NCBI RefSeq assembly: GCF_022808915.1
Contig: NZ_JAKZFS010000005.1
Location: 124,001 to 188,000, forward strand
Source: Fundidesulfovibrio terrae
GTDB taxonomy: Bacteria > Desulfobacterota > Desulfovibrionia > Desulfovibrionales > Desulfovibrionaceae
Direction of reading: 5' to 3'
DNA length: 64,000 bases
Shown: positions 22,910-30,115 of the stretch, piece by piece
How positions within the stretch are numbered: the stretch's first letter is position 1
Layout of the letters: each line of letters opens with the position of its first letter
Program-made: the position numbers and the translations under genes
The notes under the pieces: model-generated
Seen by the model: the letters and a program-made list of their open reading frames with translations, nothing else
Databases searched by the model: none
What the model was told of the DNA's origin: nothing

Positions 22910-24316
22910 ATGTCCCAGCCGTCTTCCAAAGCGGCCCCCGGCGGGGGCCGCTTCTTCAACACAGGCATGAGTCCCTCCCTGCAGCCCGTGGACATCGGCC
23001 ACCGCGACTACATGGCTGTGGTCGATCCGGACACGGCCTTCTGGGCGCTGGTGCGCAAGGAGAAGCTCGGTCAGACCCTGACCGGGCGCGCGTTCATGGC
23101 CGCCTACGAGCAGAAGGCCCAGGAATTCGCGCAGGAAATGCATCGCCTGCGCTTCGGCCTCAAACCCTCGGCGGTCTATTTCAACCCCACTGAGCGTTGC
23201 AACCTCAACTGCGCCTACTGCTACATCCCGTCGGAGCTGCGCTCGCACGGCGAGCACATGTCCAAGCCCAGGCTGCTGGAGGCCCTGGACAGGCTCAAAG
23301 CCCACTTCCGGGCCACGCTCCCGGAGGGAACACGCCCCCAGATCATCTTTCACGGCGCTGAGCCCATGCTCAACCGGGAGGCCATGTTCGCCGGGATAGA
23401 ACGCTACCGAGGCGATTTCCGGTTCGGCGTCCAGACCAACGCCACGCTCCTGGACGACGAGGCCATTTCGTTTCTCATGGACAACGGCGTGGGCGTCGGC
23501 ATCTCGCTTGACGGCCACAGTGCGGTCGTGGCCGACCGCGCCCGGGTCACGTGGGGCGGGGACGGCGTGTCGCGGCAAGTGAACGCTGTCATGGAAAAGC
23601 TGCGCGGCTACTCCGCGTTCAACGTCATCTGCACCGTGACCAGCCTGAACATCCGTTCGCTGCCGAAGATCGTGGAGTATTTCCACTCCCGCGAGGTTTC
23701 CACCTGCTTGCTGAACATGGTGCGCTGCACCCTGCCCGGGGCGCGGGAAATCAAGCCCGACGAGGACGAGGCCGCCAAGTGGTTCGTCAAGGCGTTGGAA
23801 CGCTCCCACGAGTTGTACGCCAAGACCGGGCGCAAGCTGGTGGTGGCCAACTTCGCCAACATTCTGCTGGCGGTCATGGCTCCCACCGCGCGCCGCCTCA
23901 TGTGCGACATCTCGCCCTGCGGCGGCGGACGGTGCTTCTTCGCCCTGGCCCCCAGCGGGGACATCTTCCCGTGCAGCGAGTTCATCGGCCTGCCGGACTA
24001 CAAGGGCGGCAACTTGTTCTCGGACAGCCTTGATGACGTCCTGCAAAGCAAACCCTTCCTGGCAGTCACCGGCCGCAAGGTGGAGGACATCGAGGACTGC
24101 GCGCGTTGCGCCATCAGGCATTTCTGCGGTTCGCCGTGTCCGGCAGAGGCGGCTGAGATGAATGGCGGCATGGAGAAGAAGGGCGCGTTCTGCCGTTTCT
24201 ACGAAGAACAAGTGCGCTACGCCTTCAGGCTGATCGCCGACGGGCGCGCTGACGACTTCCTGTGGGAAGGTTGGGACGACGGCGTGGAGACGAAGTTCGA
24301 TTTGACGTCGGTGTAA
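22910..24316 (+). CDS. cbpB: Peptide-modifying radical SAM enzyme (CbpB-like)
   Basis: A 468-residue radical S-adenosylmethionine enzyme. The [4Fe-4S]-SAM motif is CNLNCAYC with Cys97, Cys101 and Cys104. The C-terminal third is cysteine-rich in the manner of SPASM/twitch maturases: LMCDISPCGGGRCFF, IFPCSEF, DCARCAIRHFCGSPCP and AFCRF. These should hold auxiliary iron-sulfur clusters. The start 2 nt after the peptide stop has no strong ribosome site of its own, so translation is probably coupled to cbpA; an in-frame ATG at 22967 is an alternative. Predicted to install a crosslink or other radical-made change in the 33-residue peptide. B12 control is unusual because the enzyme shows no B12-binding domain. 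Confidence 0.85.
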   Translation: MSQPSSKAAPGGGRFFNTGMSPSLQPVDIGHRDYMAVVDPDTAFWALVRKEKLGQTLTGRAFMAAYEQKAQEFAQEMHRLRFGLKPSAVYFNPTERCNLNCAYCYIPSELRSHGEHMSKPRLLEALDRLKAHFRATLPEGTRPQIIFHGAEPMLNREAMFAGIERYRGDFRFGVQTNATLLDDEAISFLMDNGVGVGISLDGHSAVVADRARVTWGGDGVSRQVNAVMEKLRGYSAFNVICTVTSLNIRSLPKIVEYFHSREVSTCLLNMVRCTLPGAREIKPDEDEAAKWFVKALERSHELYAKTGRKLVVANFANILLAVMAPTARRLMCDISPCGGGRCFFALAPSGDIFPCSEFIGLPDYKGGNLFSDSLDDVLQSKPFLAVTGRKVEDIEDCARCAIRHFCGSPCPAEAAEMNGGMEKKGAFCRFYEEQVRYAFRLIADGRADDFLWEGWDDGVETKFDLTSV

Positions 24317-24322
24317 CGGACG

Positions 24323-24356
24323 GGCCGGGGGCGCGTAGCGCCTCCGGCCTTATCTT
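24323..24356 (+). terminator. Terminator after cbpB
   Basis: Stem GGCCGG-GGCGC / GCGCC-CCGGCC around GTA (24323-24349, one bulged base each side), then TTATCTTAT. The U-run is interrupted. Confidence 0.6.
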
Positions 24357-24516
24357 ATCGTTGTTCGCGCGTGTGTATCTGGTTGGAGATGACGCTCTCG
24401 ACCCTGTCCAGAACGGATTGATGTTCGACAATGCGTCCAGCATCAATATCGTCCAAGGTCTCCAGTGTGAGTCGTTTTTGCTCCACCTCGATAAAATCTA
24501 TCGACTGAGATTTCAT
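24355..24516 (-). CDS. Small antitoxin-like ORF
   Basis: A 53-residue ORF on minus (MKSQSIDFIEVEQKRLTLET at the N-terminus). The central segment LDDIDAGRIVEHQSVLDRVE resembles the C-terminal part of short antitoxins of the RelB/ParD/CopG type (DIxAGRxVxHxxV), but no ribbon-helix-helix part is evident before it. No toxin gene is adjacent: cbpB lies on one side and lysA on the other. There is no good ribosome site. It may be a truncated antitoxin, an orphan, or chance. Confidence 0.4.
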   Translation of the reverse strand: MKSQSIDFIEVEQKRLTLETLDDIDAGRIVEHQSVLDRVESVISNQIHTREQR

Positions 24517-24540
24517 CGCTAAATCCCGTTTATTGCCGGG

Positions 24541-24581
24541 TCCAGGGGGAGGCTTCTCCCCCTGGCCGCCGGAGGCATCTT
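24541..24581 (+). repeat. Dispersed stem-loop repeat, copy 5
   Basis: Stem CCAGGGGGA (24542-24550) / TCCCCCTGG (24557-24565) followed by CCGCCGGAGGC (24566-24576). It lies about 10 nt past the lysA stop, tail-first in the lysA direction. Same tail as copies 1, 2 and 8, but a different stem sequence with pairing kept. Confidence 0.85.
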
Positions 24582-24586
24582 TATTC

Positions 24587-25831
24587 TTACTCGCCTTTCT
24601 CCAACGCGATCAGATCATCATAAGTCTCCCTCTTCCTGGCCAGGATCACCTCGTCGCCGTCCACCAGCACCTCGGCAGCCCTGGGGCGCGAGTTGTAATT
24701 GGACGACATGGTGAACCCGTAGGCCCCGGCCGAGAACACGGCCAGCAGCTCCCCGGACTCCACGGCGGGGATGTCGCGGTCACGTGCAAGGAAGTCGCCG
24801 GATTCGCAGATGGGGCCGACCACGTCCACGTTGAGGACCTGGCGTCCTTTGGGGGTCACTTCCTTGATGCCATGGAAAGACCCGTAAAGGGAGGGGCGCA
24901 CCAGGTCGTTCATGGCGGCGTCCACGATGATGAAGTCCTTGGAGGGGGTCTTCTTGGTGTAGACCACTTCGGTGAGCAGGATGCCGGAGTTGCCGGCGAT
25001 GACGCGACCGGGCTCAAGGATAAGGGTCATGGGGTGGTCTTTCAGCACGCCGGTCAGGGCTTTGCCGAATTCAGCCGGGTGGGGCGGCTCTTCCTCGTTG
25101 TAGGTGATGCCGAGGCCGCCGCCCAGGTCGAGGTATTCGATGCGGATGCCCATGGCCTTCAGGCGGTCGTAGAACCGGATGATGCGGTCCAGGGCCTCCA
25201 TGAAGGGCTCCAGGGTGGTGAGCTGGGAGCCGATGTGGCAGTCGATGCCCACGGGCTCGATGTTGGGCAGGGTCACGGCCTTGGAGTAGGCGGCCAGGGA
25301 CTGCTCGATGTCCATGCCGAACTTGTTCTTCTTCAGGCCCGTGGAGATGTAGGGGTGGGTCTTGGGATCCACGTCGGGGTTGATGCGCAGGCTGATGCGC
25401 GCGGTCTTGCCCATGTCCGAGGCCACGGCGGACAGGCGTTCCAGCTCGCCCATGGACTCCACGTTGAACATGAGGATGTCAGCGGCCAGGGCTTGGCGCA
25501 TTTCGGCCTCGCGCTTGCCCACGCCGGAGTAGACGATCTTGGAGGCGGGCACGCCAGCGGCCAAGGCGCGGTGCAGTTCGCCGCCGGAGACGATGTCCAT
25601 GCCCGCGCCGCAGTCCTTGAGGAGTCCAAGCAAGCTCAGGTTGGAGTTGGCCTTCACCGAATAGCAGGTGATGTGGGGCAGGCCGTCGAAGGCCGAGTCG
25701 AACGCCTTGAAGTGGCGGCGCAGCGTGGCTGCGGAGTAGACGTAGAGCGGGGTGCCGTACTGCTTGGCCAGTTCGGCGGCGGGGACGCCCTCGGCGAAGA
25801 GCTGGCCGTCCTTGTACTCGAAGAAATTCAT
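24587..25831 (-). CDS. lysA: Diaminopimelate decarboxylase
   Basis: PLP enzyme of fold type III that makes L-lysine from meso-diaminopimelate. It has 414 residues, the usual length. The PLP lysine is Lys60 in CYSVKANSN. The family strings IDCHIGSQ, LGGGLGITY, LEPGRVIAGNSG and ICESGDFLARDR are all present; the last carries the cysteine reaching the partner active site. AAGGAG precedes the ATG. It begins 4 nt after the mutS stop, so it is the second gene of a mutS-lysA transcript. It complements dapL at the right end of the window, which supplies LL-diaminopimelate. Confidence 0.96.
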   Translation of the reverse strand: MNFFEYKDGQLFAEGVPAAELAKQYGTPLYVYSAATLRRHFKAFDSAFDGLPHITCYSVKANSNLSLLGLLKDCGAGMDIVSGGELHRALAAGVPASKIVYSGVGKREAEMRQALAADILMFNVESMGELERLSAVASDMGKTARISLRINPDVDPKTHPYISTGLKKNKFGMDIEQSLAAYSKAVTLPNIEPVGIDCHIGSQLTTLEPFMEALDRIIRFYDRLKAMGIRIEYLDLGGGLGITYNEEEPPHPAEFGKALTGVLKDHPMTLILEPGRVIAGNSGILLTEVVYTKKTPSKDFIIVDAAMNDLVRPSLYGSFHGIKEVTPKGRQVLNVDVVGPICESGDFLARDRDIPAVESGELLAVFSAGAYGFTMSSNYNSRPRAAEVLVDGDEVILARKRETYDDLIALEKGE

Positions 25832-25835
25832 GCGC

Positions 25836-28532
25836 TTAGTCTCCTTGCGTATTCGTGTCCCCGCTCCACTTGGATTTCCAGTCGCCCAGGATGTTCAGGG
25901 CTTCCAGCGGGGTGATCCTGTCAAGTTTGAGGTTCTTGAGCTCCACCAGAAGCTGATGCTCCTGGCGCGGCGCTTCCTGCGCGGGCGCGTCCTTTCCGGG
26001 CAGGCCCGGAAGGAGCGTCTGGCAGGTGGGCAGCGGCGCGGGAGCGAAATTCTTGGCGTCCCGGGCCTTTTTCTCGAGCCCCGCCAGCACGTCCTTGGCG
26101 CGTTGCACCACCTTGGCGGGCACGCCTGCCAGGCGGGCCACCTCGATGCCGTAGCTGCGGTCGGACGGCCCGGGCACGAGGCGGCGCAGGAAAATGATGT
26201 CGCCTCTCCATTCCTTGACCGCAATGTTGACGTTTCGCAAGCCCTGGAGCTTGCCCTCGAGCTGGGTCAGTTCGTGGTAGTGGGTGGCGAAGAGGGTGCG
26301 GATGCCGCCCTGGTCCTTGGAGTCGGGCTTGCGGCCCCGGCCGCAGAGTTCCTCCACAACGGCCCAGGCCAGGGCCAGGCCGTCGAAGGTGGACGTGCCG
26401 CGCCCGATCTCGTCCAGGATGACCAGGCTCTTTTTCGTGGCCTGGCGCAGGATGCGGGCGGTCTCCATCATCTCCACCATGAAGGTGGACTGCCCCTGGG
26501 CCAGGTTGTCCGATGCCCCCACGCGCGAGAAGATGCGGTCGGTGAGCCCCAGGTGGGCCTTGGCCGCCGGGACGTAGGAACCGATCTGGGCCAGAAGCGA
26601 CAGGATGGCCACCTGCCTCAGTACCGTTGACTTGCCCGCCATGTTGGGGCCGGTGATGAGCAGAAGCCGCGTGTCGCCGGTGAGGTGCAGGTCGCTCGGG
26701 ATGTAGTTGGCGGCGCCCTGCACGGCCTCCACGGCGGGATGGCGTCCGGCCTGGATGGTGATGTCCAGCCCGGTGTGCAGGGTGGGGCGGGTCCATTCGA
26801 AGCGGCGGGCGGCGTCGGCCAGGGCCTGCCAGTAGTCCAGGGAAGCCAGGGCCGAGGCCATGGACTTGAAGCGGGTCTGGGCCTTCGCCACCGTCTCGCG
26901 CAGCTCGCCGAAGAGGCGGTATTCCAGGTCCTTGCGGCGTTCGCTGGCCGAGAGGAGCTTGTCTTCCAGCTCCTTGAGAGCGGGGGTGATGTAGCGTTCG
27001 GCGTTGGCCAGGGTCTGGCGGCGCACGAAGTGGTCCGGGACCTTGTCGGATGCGCGCGTGAGCTCGAAATAGTAGCCGAACACCCGGTTGTAGCCGAGCT
27101 TCAAGCGGGGCAGGGCGTTGGCCTGCTGCTCCTCTTCCAGGAGTTCCTTGAGCTTGCCCTCGCCGTGCTCGGTGAGCTCCATGAGTTCGTCGAGCTTGGG
27201 GTCATAGCCAGCCCGGAAGAGACCGCCCTCGGTGATCACGGCCGGAGGCGTGTCGGCCAGGGCGGAGAGGAGCAGGTCGCGGATGTCCTCCAGGCTGTCC
27301 CAGGCGGCCAGGATGTCCGCCAGGGCTTTGGGCTTCTCCAGGGTGAAGGCGCCCTCGTCCAGGCCGTCGGCGGTGAGCCGGCGGTAGAGCTTGGGCAGGG
27401 CGGTCAGGCTGTGGCGCAGGGCCAGGAAGTCCTTGGGGGTGGCCCGGCCCAGGAAAATGCGCGTGGAGAGGCGCTCCAGGTCGTAGACGTCGTCCAGCGC
27501 GTCGCGCACGGACTCGCGCAGTATGTCTTCCTTGAAGAAGAAGCGCACGGCCTCCTGATTGGCCAGGATGGGCTCCATGTCCACCCAGGGCTGGCGCAGG
27601 CGCGTTTCCAGTAGGCGTCCGCCCATGGGGGTGGTCGTGCGGTCCAGAACGTGCCAGAGCGTGCCCTGTCCCTTTCGTCCGTCCAGGCGGCGGAAGATCT
27701 CCAGATTGCGCTCGGTGACTTCGTCTATGAGCAGATGGCGGCTCAGATTGACCGGACGGAAGGACGAGAGATGGCCGAGTTCCTGCTTCTGGGTCTGGGC
27801 CAGGTAGGAGAGAATGGCCCCCATGGCCCTCACCAACTGCGGCTTGTCGGAGACGTCCAGGGCGTCCAGGCTGGCCACGTCCTGGGCTTCGAGCACGCGC
27901 TGGGTGGCGGCCCCCAGGTCGAAATGCGGCTTGTGGGGATAGTTGGTGATCTGGATGCCCAGTTCCGGAAGGTGGCGCGGCGGGGCTTTCATGTCCGGCA
28001 GCAGGAGCTCCTTGGGGTGGATCTTCTCCACCCACTGCCAGAGCTGGGCCTCGTCGCGGGAGAAAAGCCCCTCCCACTCGCCGGTGGAGAACTCGATCCA
28101 GGCCAAGCCCCCGGCGCGCTCGTCGGGCTCCCAGAAGAGGGCGGCCAGGTAGTTGTTCTCCTTGGCCTGGAGGTTGATGTCGTCCACCACGGTGCCCGGG
28201 GTGAGCACCCGCGTCACTTCGCGCTTGACCAGCCCCTTGGCCTGCCTGGGGTCTTCCACCTGGTCGCAGATGGCCACCTTGTAGCCCTTCTCCAGGAGCT
28301 GGCTCACGTAGCCGGTCATGGCGTGGTGGGGCACGCCGCACATGGGCACGGGGGAGTCGGAGTTCTTGTCGCGCGAGGTCAGCGCGATCTGGAGCTCCCG
28401 GGCGGCCACCTCGGCGTCCTCGAAGAAGAGCTCGTAGAAGTCTCCCATGCGGTACATGAGCAGGCAGTCGGGGTACTCTCCCTTGATGGAGAGGTACTGC
28501 TCGAGCATTGGGGTGAGCTTGACGGTGCTCAT
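25836..28532 (-). CDS. mutS: DNA mismatch repair protein MutS
   Basis: Recognises mismatches and starts repair with MutL. At 898 residues it is a little longer than E. coli MutS (853). The mismatch-binding Phe-x-Glu is Phe32-Tyr33-Glu34 in GDFYELFF, and Walker A is GPNMAGKST at 628-636. The DEIGRGTST segment holds Walker B and is followed by the usual THYHELTQLE. A C-terminal tail rich in Ala and Pro precedes the dimer helix. The gene leads the mutS-lysA pair. No mutL is in the window. Confidence 0.97.
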   Translation of the reverse strand: MSTVKLTPMLEQYLSIKGEYPDCLLMYRMGDFYELFFEDAEVAARELQIALTSRDKNSDSPVPMCGVPHHAMTGYVSQLLEKGYKVAICDQVEDPRQAKGLVKREVTRVLTPGTVVDDINLQAKENNYLAALFWEPDERAGGLAWIEFSTGEWEGLFSRDEAQLWQWVEKIHPKELLLPDMKAPPRHLPELGIQITNYPHKPHFDLGAATQRVLEAQDVASLDALDVSDKPQLVRAMGAILSYLAQTQKQELGHLSSFRPVNLSRHLLIDEVTERNLEIFRRLDGRKGQGTLWHVLDRTTTPMGGRLLETRLRQPWVDMEPILANQEAVRFFFKEDILRESVRDALDDVYDLERLSTRIFLGRATPKDFLALRHSLTALPKLYRRLTADGLDEGAFTLEKPKALADILAAWDSLEDIRDLLLSALADTPPAVITEGGLFRAGYDPKLDELMELTEHGEGKLKELLEEEQQANALPRLKLGYNRVFGYYFELTRASDKVPDHFVRRQTLANAERYITPALKELEDKLLSASERRKDLEYRLFGELRETVAKAQTRFKSMASALASLDYWQALADAARRFEWTRPTLHTGLDITIQAGRHPAVEAVQGAANYIPSDLHLTGDTRLLLITGPNMAGKSTVLRQVAILSLLAQIGSYVPAAKAHLGLTDRIFSRVGASDNLAQGQSTFMVEMMETARILRQATKKSLVILDEIGRGTSTFDGLALAWAVVEELCGRGRKPDSKDQGGIRTLFATHYHELTQLEGKLQGLRNVNIAVKEWRGDIIFLRRLVPGPSDRSYGIEVARLAGVPAKVVQRAKDVLAGLEKKARDAKNFAPAPLPTCQTLLPGLPGKDAPAQEAPRQEHQLLVELKNLKLDRITPLEALNILGDWKSKWSGDTNTQGD

Positions 28533-28623
28533 GGCGTGGGGAGGGTCTTATTTACGTTTTTGTAAAAATAGGCCTGTTCGGGCATGGCCTCACCTTGCCC
28601 GGACATTCTCGTCGCGTCAACAG

Positions 28624-28656
28624 GCAAAACGGCCGGACGCGCGGAGGCGTCCGGCC
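28624..28656 (-). terminator. Intrinsic terminator after the LapA-domain gene
   Basis: Stem GGCCGGACGC (28631-28640) / GCGTCCGGCC (28647-28656), 10 bp; on minus it is followed by GTTTTGCC. It ends the LOG-HIT-LapA transcript 24 nt after the last stop. Confidence 0.75.
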
Positions 28657-28679
28657 GCATGATCTCGAAGGGGCGGATA

Positions 28680-29039
28680 CTATGCCTTGGCCTCGGGCTC
28701 GGCGGCCGGAGCCGGGGCGGGCGCGGGGGTGACGATGCTCTGCTTGGCCTTCAGGGCGTCCAGCTCGTACTGCAGGCTCTGGGCCTTGGACTGGGCGTCG
28801 CGGCAGACGGAGCCCACGCGGATGCGGTCGACGACGAAGAAAATGGTGCTGAACAGAGCGCCCAGCACGAAGAACACCAGCACCACCATGTAGAACGGCA
28901 GCGGCTGGGCCTGCCAGTTCAGTGTGAACATGTTGAACTTCAGTTCGAGCACGGTGGACAGCTGGGCTTGGTTCTGGACGAAGAACACCATGAAGAACAG
29001 GAAGAACGCCACCAGCAGGACGAACTTGATGAAACGCAT
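28680..29039 (-). CDS. LapA-domain (DUF1049) inner-membrane protein
   Basis: A 119-residue protein with two transmembrane segments (about 4-22 and 50-70) joined by a periplasmic loop containing VQNQAQLS and LPFYMVV, the arrangement of LapA/YciS, which takes part in control of lipopolysaccharide assembly in E. coli. The cytoplasmic C-terminus has a short helix and an Ala/Pro-rich tail (APAPAPAAEP). GGGAGGC lies before the ATG at 29039; the frame is open further upstream, but that part is antisense noise within the HIT gene. Last gene of a minus-strand trio. Confidence 0.85.
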   Translation of the reverse strand: MRFIKFVLLVAFFLFFMVFFVQNQAQLSTVLELKFNMFTLNWQAQPLPFYMVVLVFFVLGALFSTIFFVVDRIRVGSVCRDAQSKAQSLQYELDALKAKQSIVTPAPAPAPAAEPEAKA

Positions 29040-29053
29040 AACCGCCTCCCTCG

Positions 29054-29554
29054 TCAGATGTTGCGAAATGGGGCCGCGCCGTCGAAGCGCGGTTTGATCC
29101 GGTCGTATGTGTCGAGCAGAAGCTCGGGAATCACGTGCGTCTGGCCGAACACGGCCATGAAGGAATTGTCGCCGTTCCAGCGCGGCACCAGCTGGAAGTG
29201 CAGGTGCGCCGCGATGCCGGACCCGGCCGCCTCGCCCAGGTTGAGCCCGGCGTTCACCCCGTGTGGCCGGAAGGCGTCCTTGATGATGGCCACGGCCGCC
29301 TGCAGGGCAAGCATGGCCTCGGCGCATTCCTCGCTGGTGAGCTCGGTCAGGCAACTGACGTGGCGGTAAGGGCAGATCATGAGGTGTCCGCTGTTGTAGG
29401 GGAACTTGTTCATGATCACGTAGCAGTGGTCGGCGCGGGCCAGCACCAGGCGGTCGCGGTCCTCGCCGGTGTGCTCCGGGATGCAGAAGACGCAGCTGTC
29501 CGGCTTGGGACCCAGGATGTAGTCCATGCGCCAGGGAGCCCAGAGCACGTCCAT
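29054..29554 (-). CDS. HIT-family protein (HxHxQ branch)
   Basis: A 166-residue histidine-triad nucleotide hydrolase/transferase. The active motif is HLHFQLVPRW: His-x-His-x-Gln and not the triple His, which places it in the branch with Ap4A phosphorylase-like and galactose-1-phosphate uridylyltransferase-like members. The N-terminal CVFC could bind zinc as in that branch. KFPYNSGHLMICPYRH is the usual first conserved segment. Its ATG overlaps the last base of the upstream gene's TGA, indicating coupling. Substrate not predictable; dinucleoside polyphosphates are plausible. Confidence 0.88.
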   Translation of the reverse strand: MDVLWAPWRMDYILGPKPDSCVFCIPEHTGEDRDRLVLARADHCYVIMNKFPYNSGHLMICPYRHVSCLTELTSEECAEAMLALQAAVAIIKDAFRPHGVNAGLNLGEAAGSGIAAHLHFQLVPRWNGDNSFMAVFGQTHVIPELLLDTYDRIKPRFDGAAPFRNI

Positions 29555-30009
29555 CAGCCGTTCACCAGGGTCTTGAGGATGTCCATGGCCTCGTCGGCGC
29601 CCTTGGCCGGGCGCACGCCTTCGATGCCGGACCAGTGGCCCAGGGCCACCACGGGGATGCCGGACTTGAGCGCCAGGCCGATCTCGGAGAGCGTGCCCGC
29701 GCCGCCTTCCACGGCCACGGCTGCGTCGCCGTTCTTGACCACGAGGAAGTTGCGCATGTGGCCGAGCCCGGTGATGACGGGCACGTCCACGAATTCGTTG
29801 GCCTGGGCGAAGTCGAGCCCAGGCAGGATGCCCACGGTGCGGCCTCCGGCGGTCTTGGCCCCCCGGCAGGCGGCCCGCTGCACGCCCATGCGCCCTCCGC
29901 AGACCAGGTCGAAGCCGTTTTCGGCAATGAGAAAGCCGAGGCGTTCGGCCAAAGCTTCTGTTTCCGGGCCGCACGTGCCGGCCCCGATGACGGAAATGCG
30001 CTTTTTCAT
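29554..30009 (-). CDS. TIGR00725/LOG-like nucleotide-binding Rossmann protein
   Basis: A 151-residue protein of the group often labelled lysine decarboxylase-like, which includes cytokinin-activating LOG enzymes and similar proteins. The P-loop-like signatures are VIGAGTCG at the N-terminus, LVCGGRMGVQ, and EGGAGTLSEI in place of the classic PGGxGTxxE. Actual lysine decarboxylase activity is not expected. The start MKKRISVIG at 30009 has CAGGA upstream; the longer frame to 30147 crosses the uvrC start region and is not homologous. First gene of the minus trio and divergent from uvrC. Confidence 0.82.
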   Translation of the reverse strand: MKKRISVIGAGTCGPETEALAERLGFLIAENGFDLVCGGRMGVQRAACRGAKTAGGRTVGILPGLDFAQANEFVDVPVITGLGHMRNFLVVKNGDAAVAVEGGAGTLSEIGLALKSGIPVVALGHWSGIEGVRPAKGADEAMDILKTLVNG

Positions 30010-30115
30010 TCCTGATTTCCACCCGGTGGGGTTCGGGGACCATACACGCTCGCAGCCTCCAGGGCAAGCCGCCGCGGGGCTTGTCTGTCCGGGCTCTTCC
30101 GGGCATTTTGGGGCC

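Noticed and set aside
23551-24033. 160-residue plus-strand frame inside cbpB and similar internal frames
   Set aside because: Out-of-frame shadows with Arg/Gly/His-rich products; the radical SAM frame explains the region.
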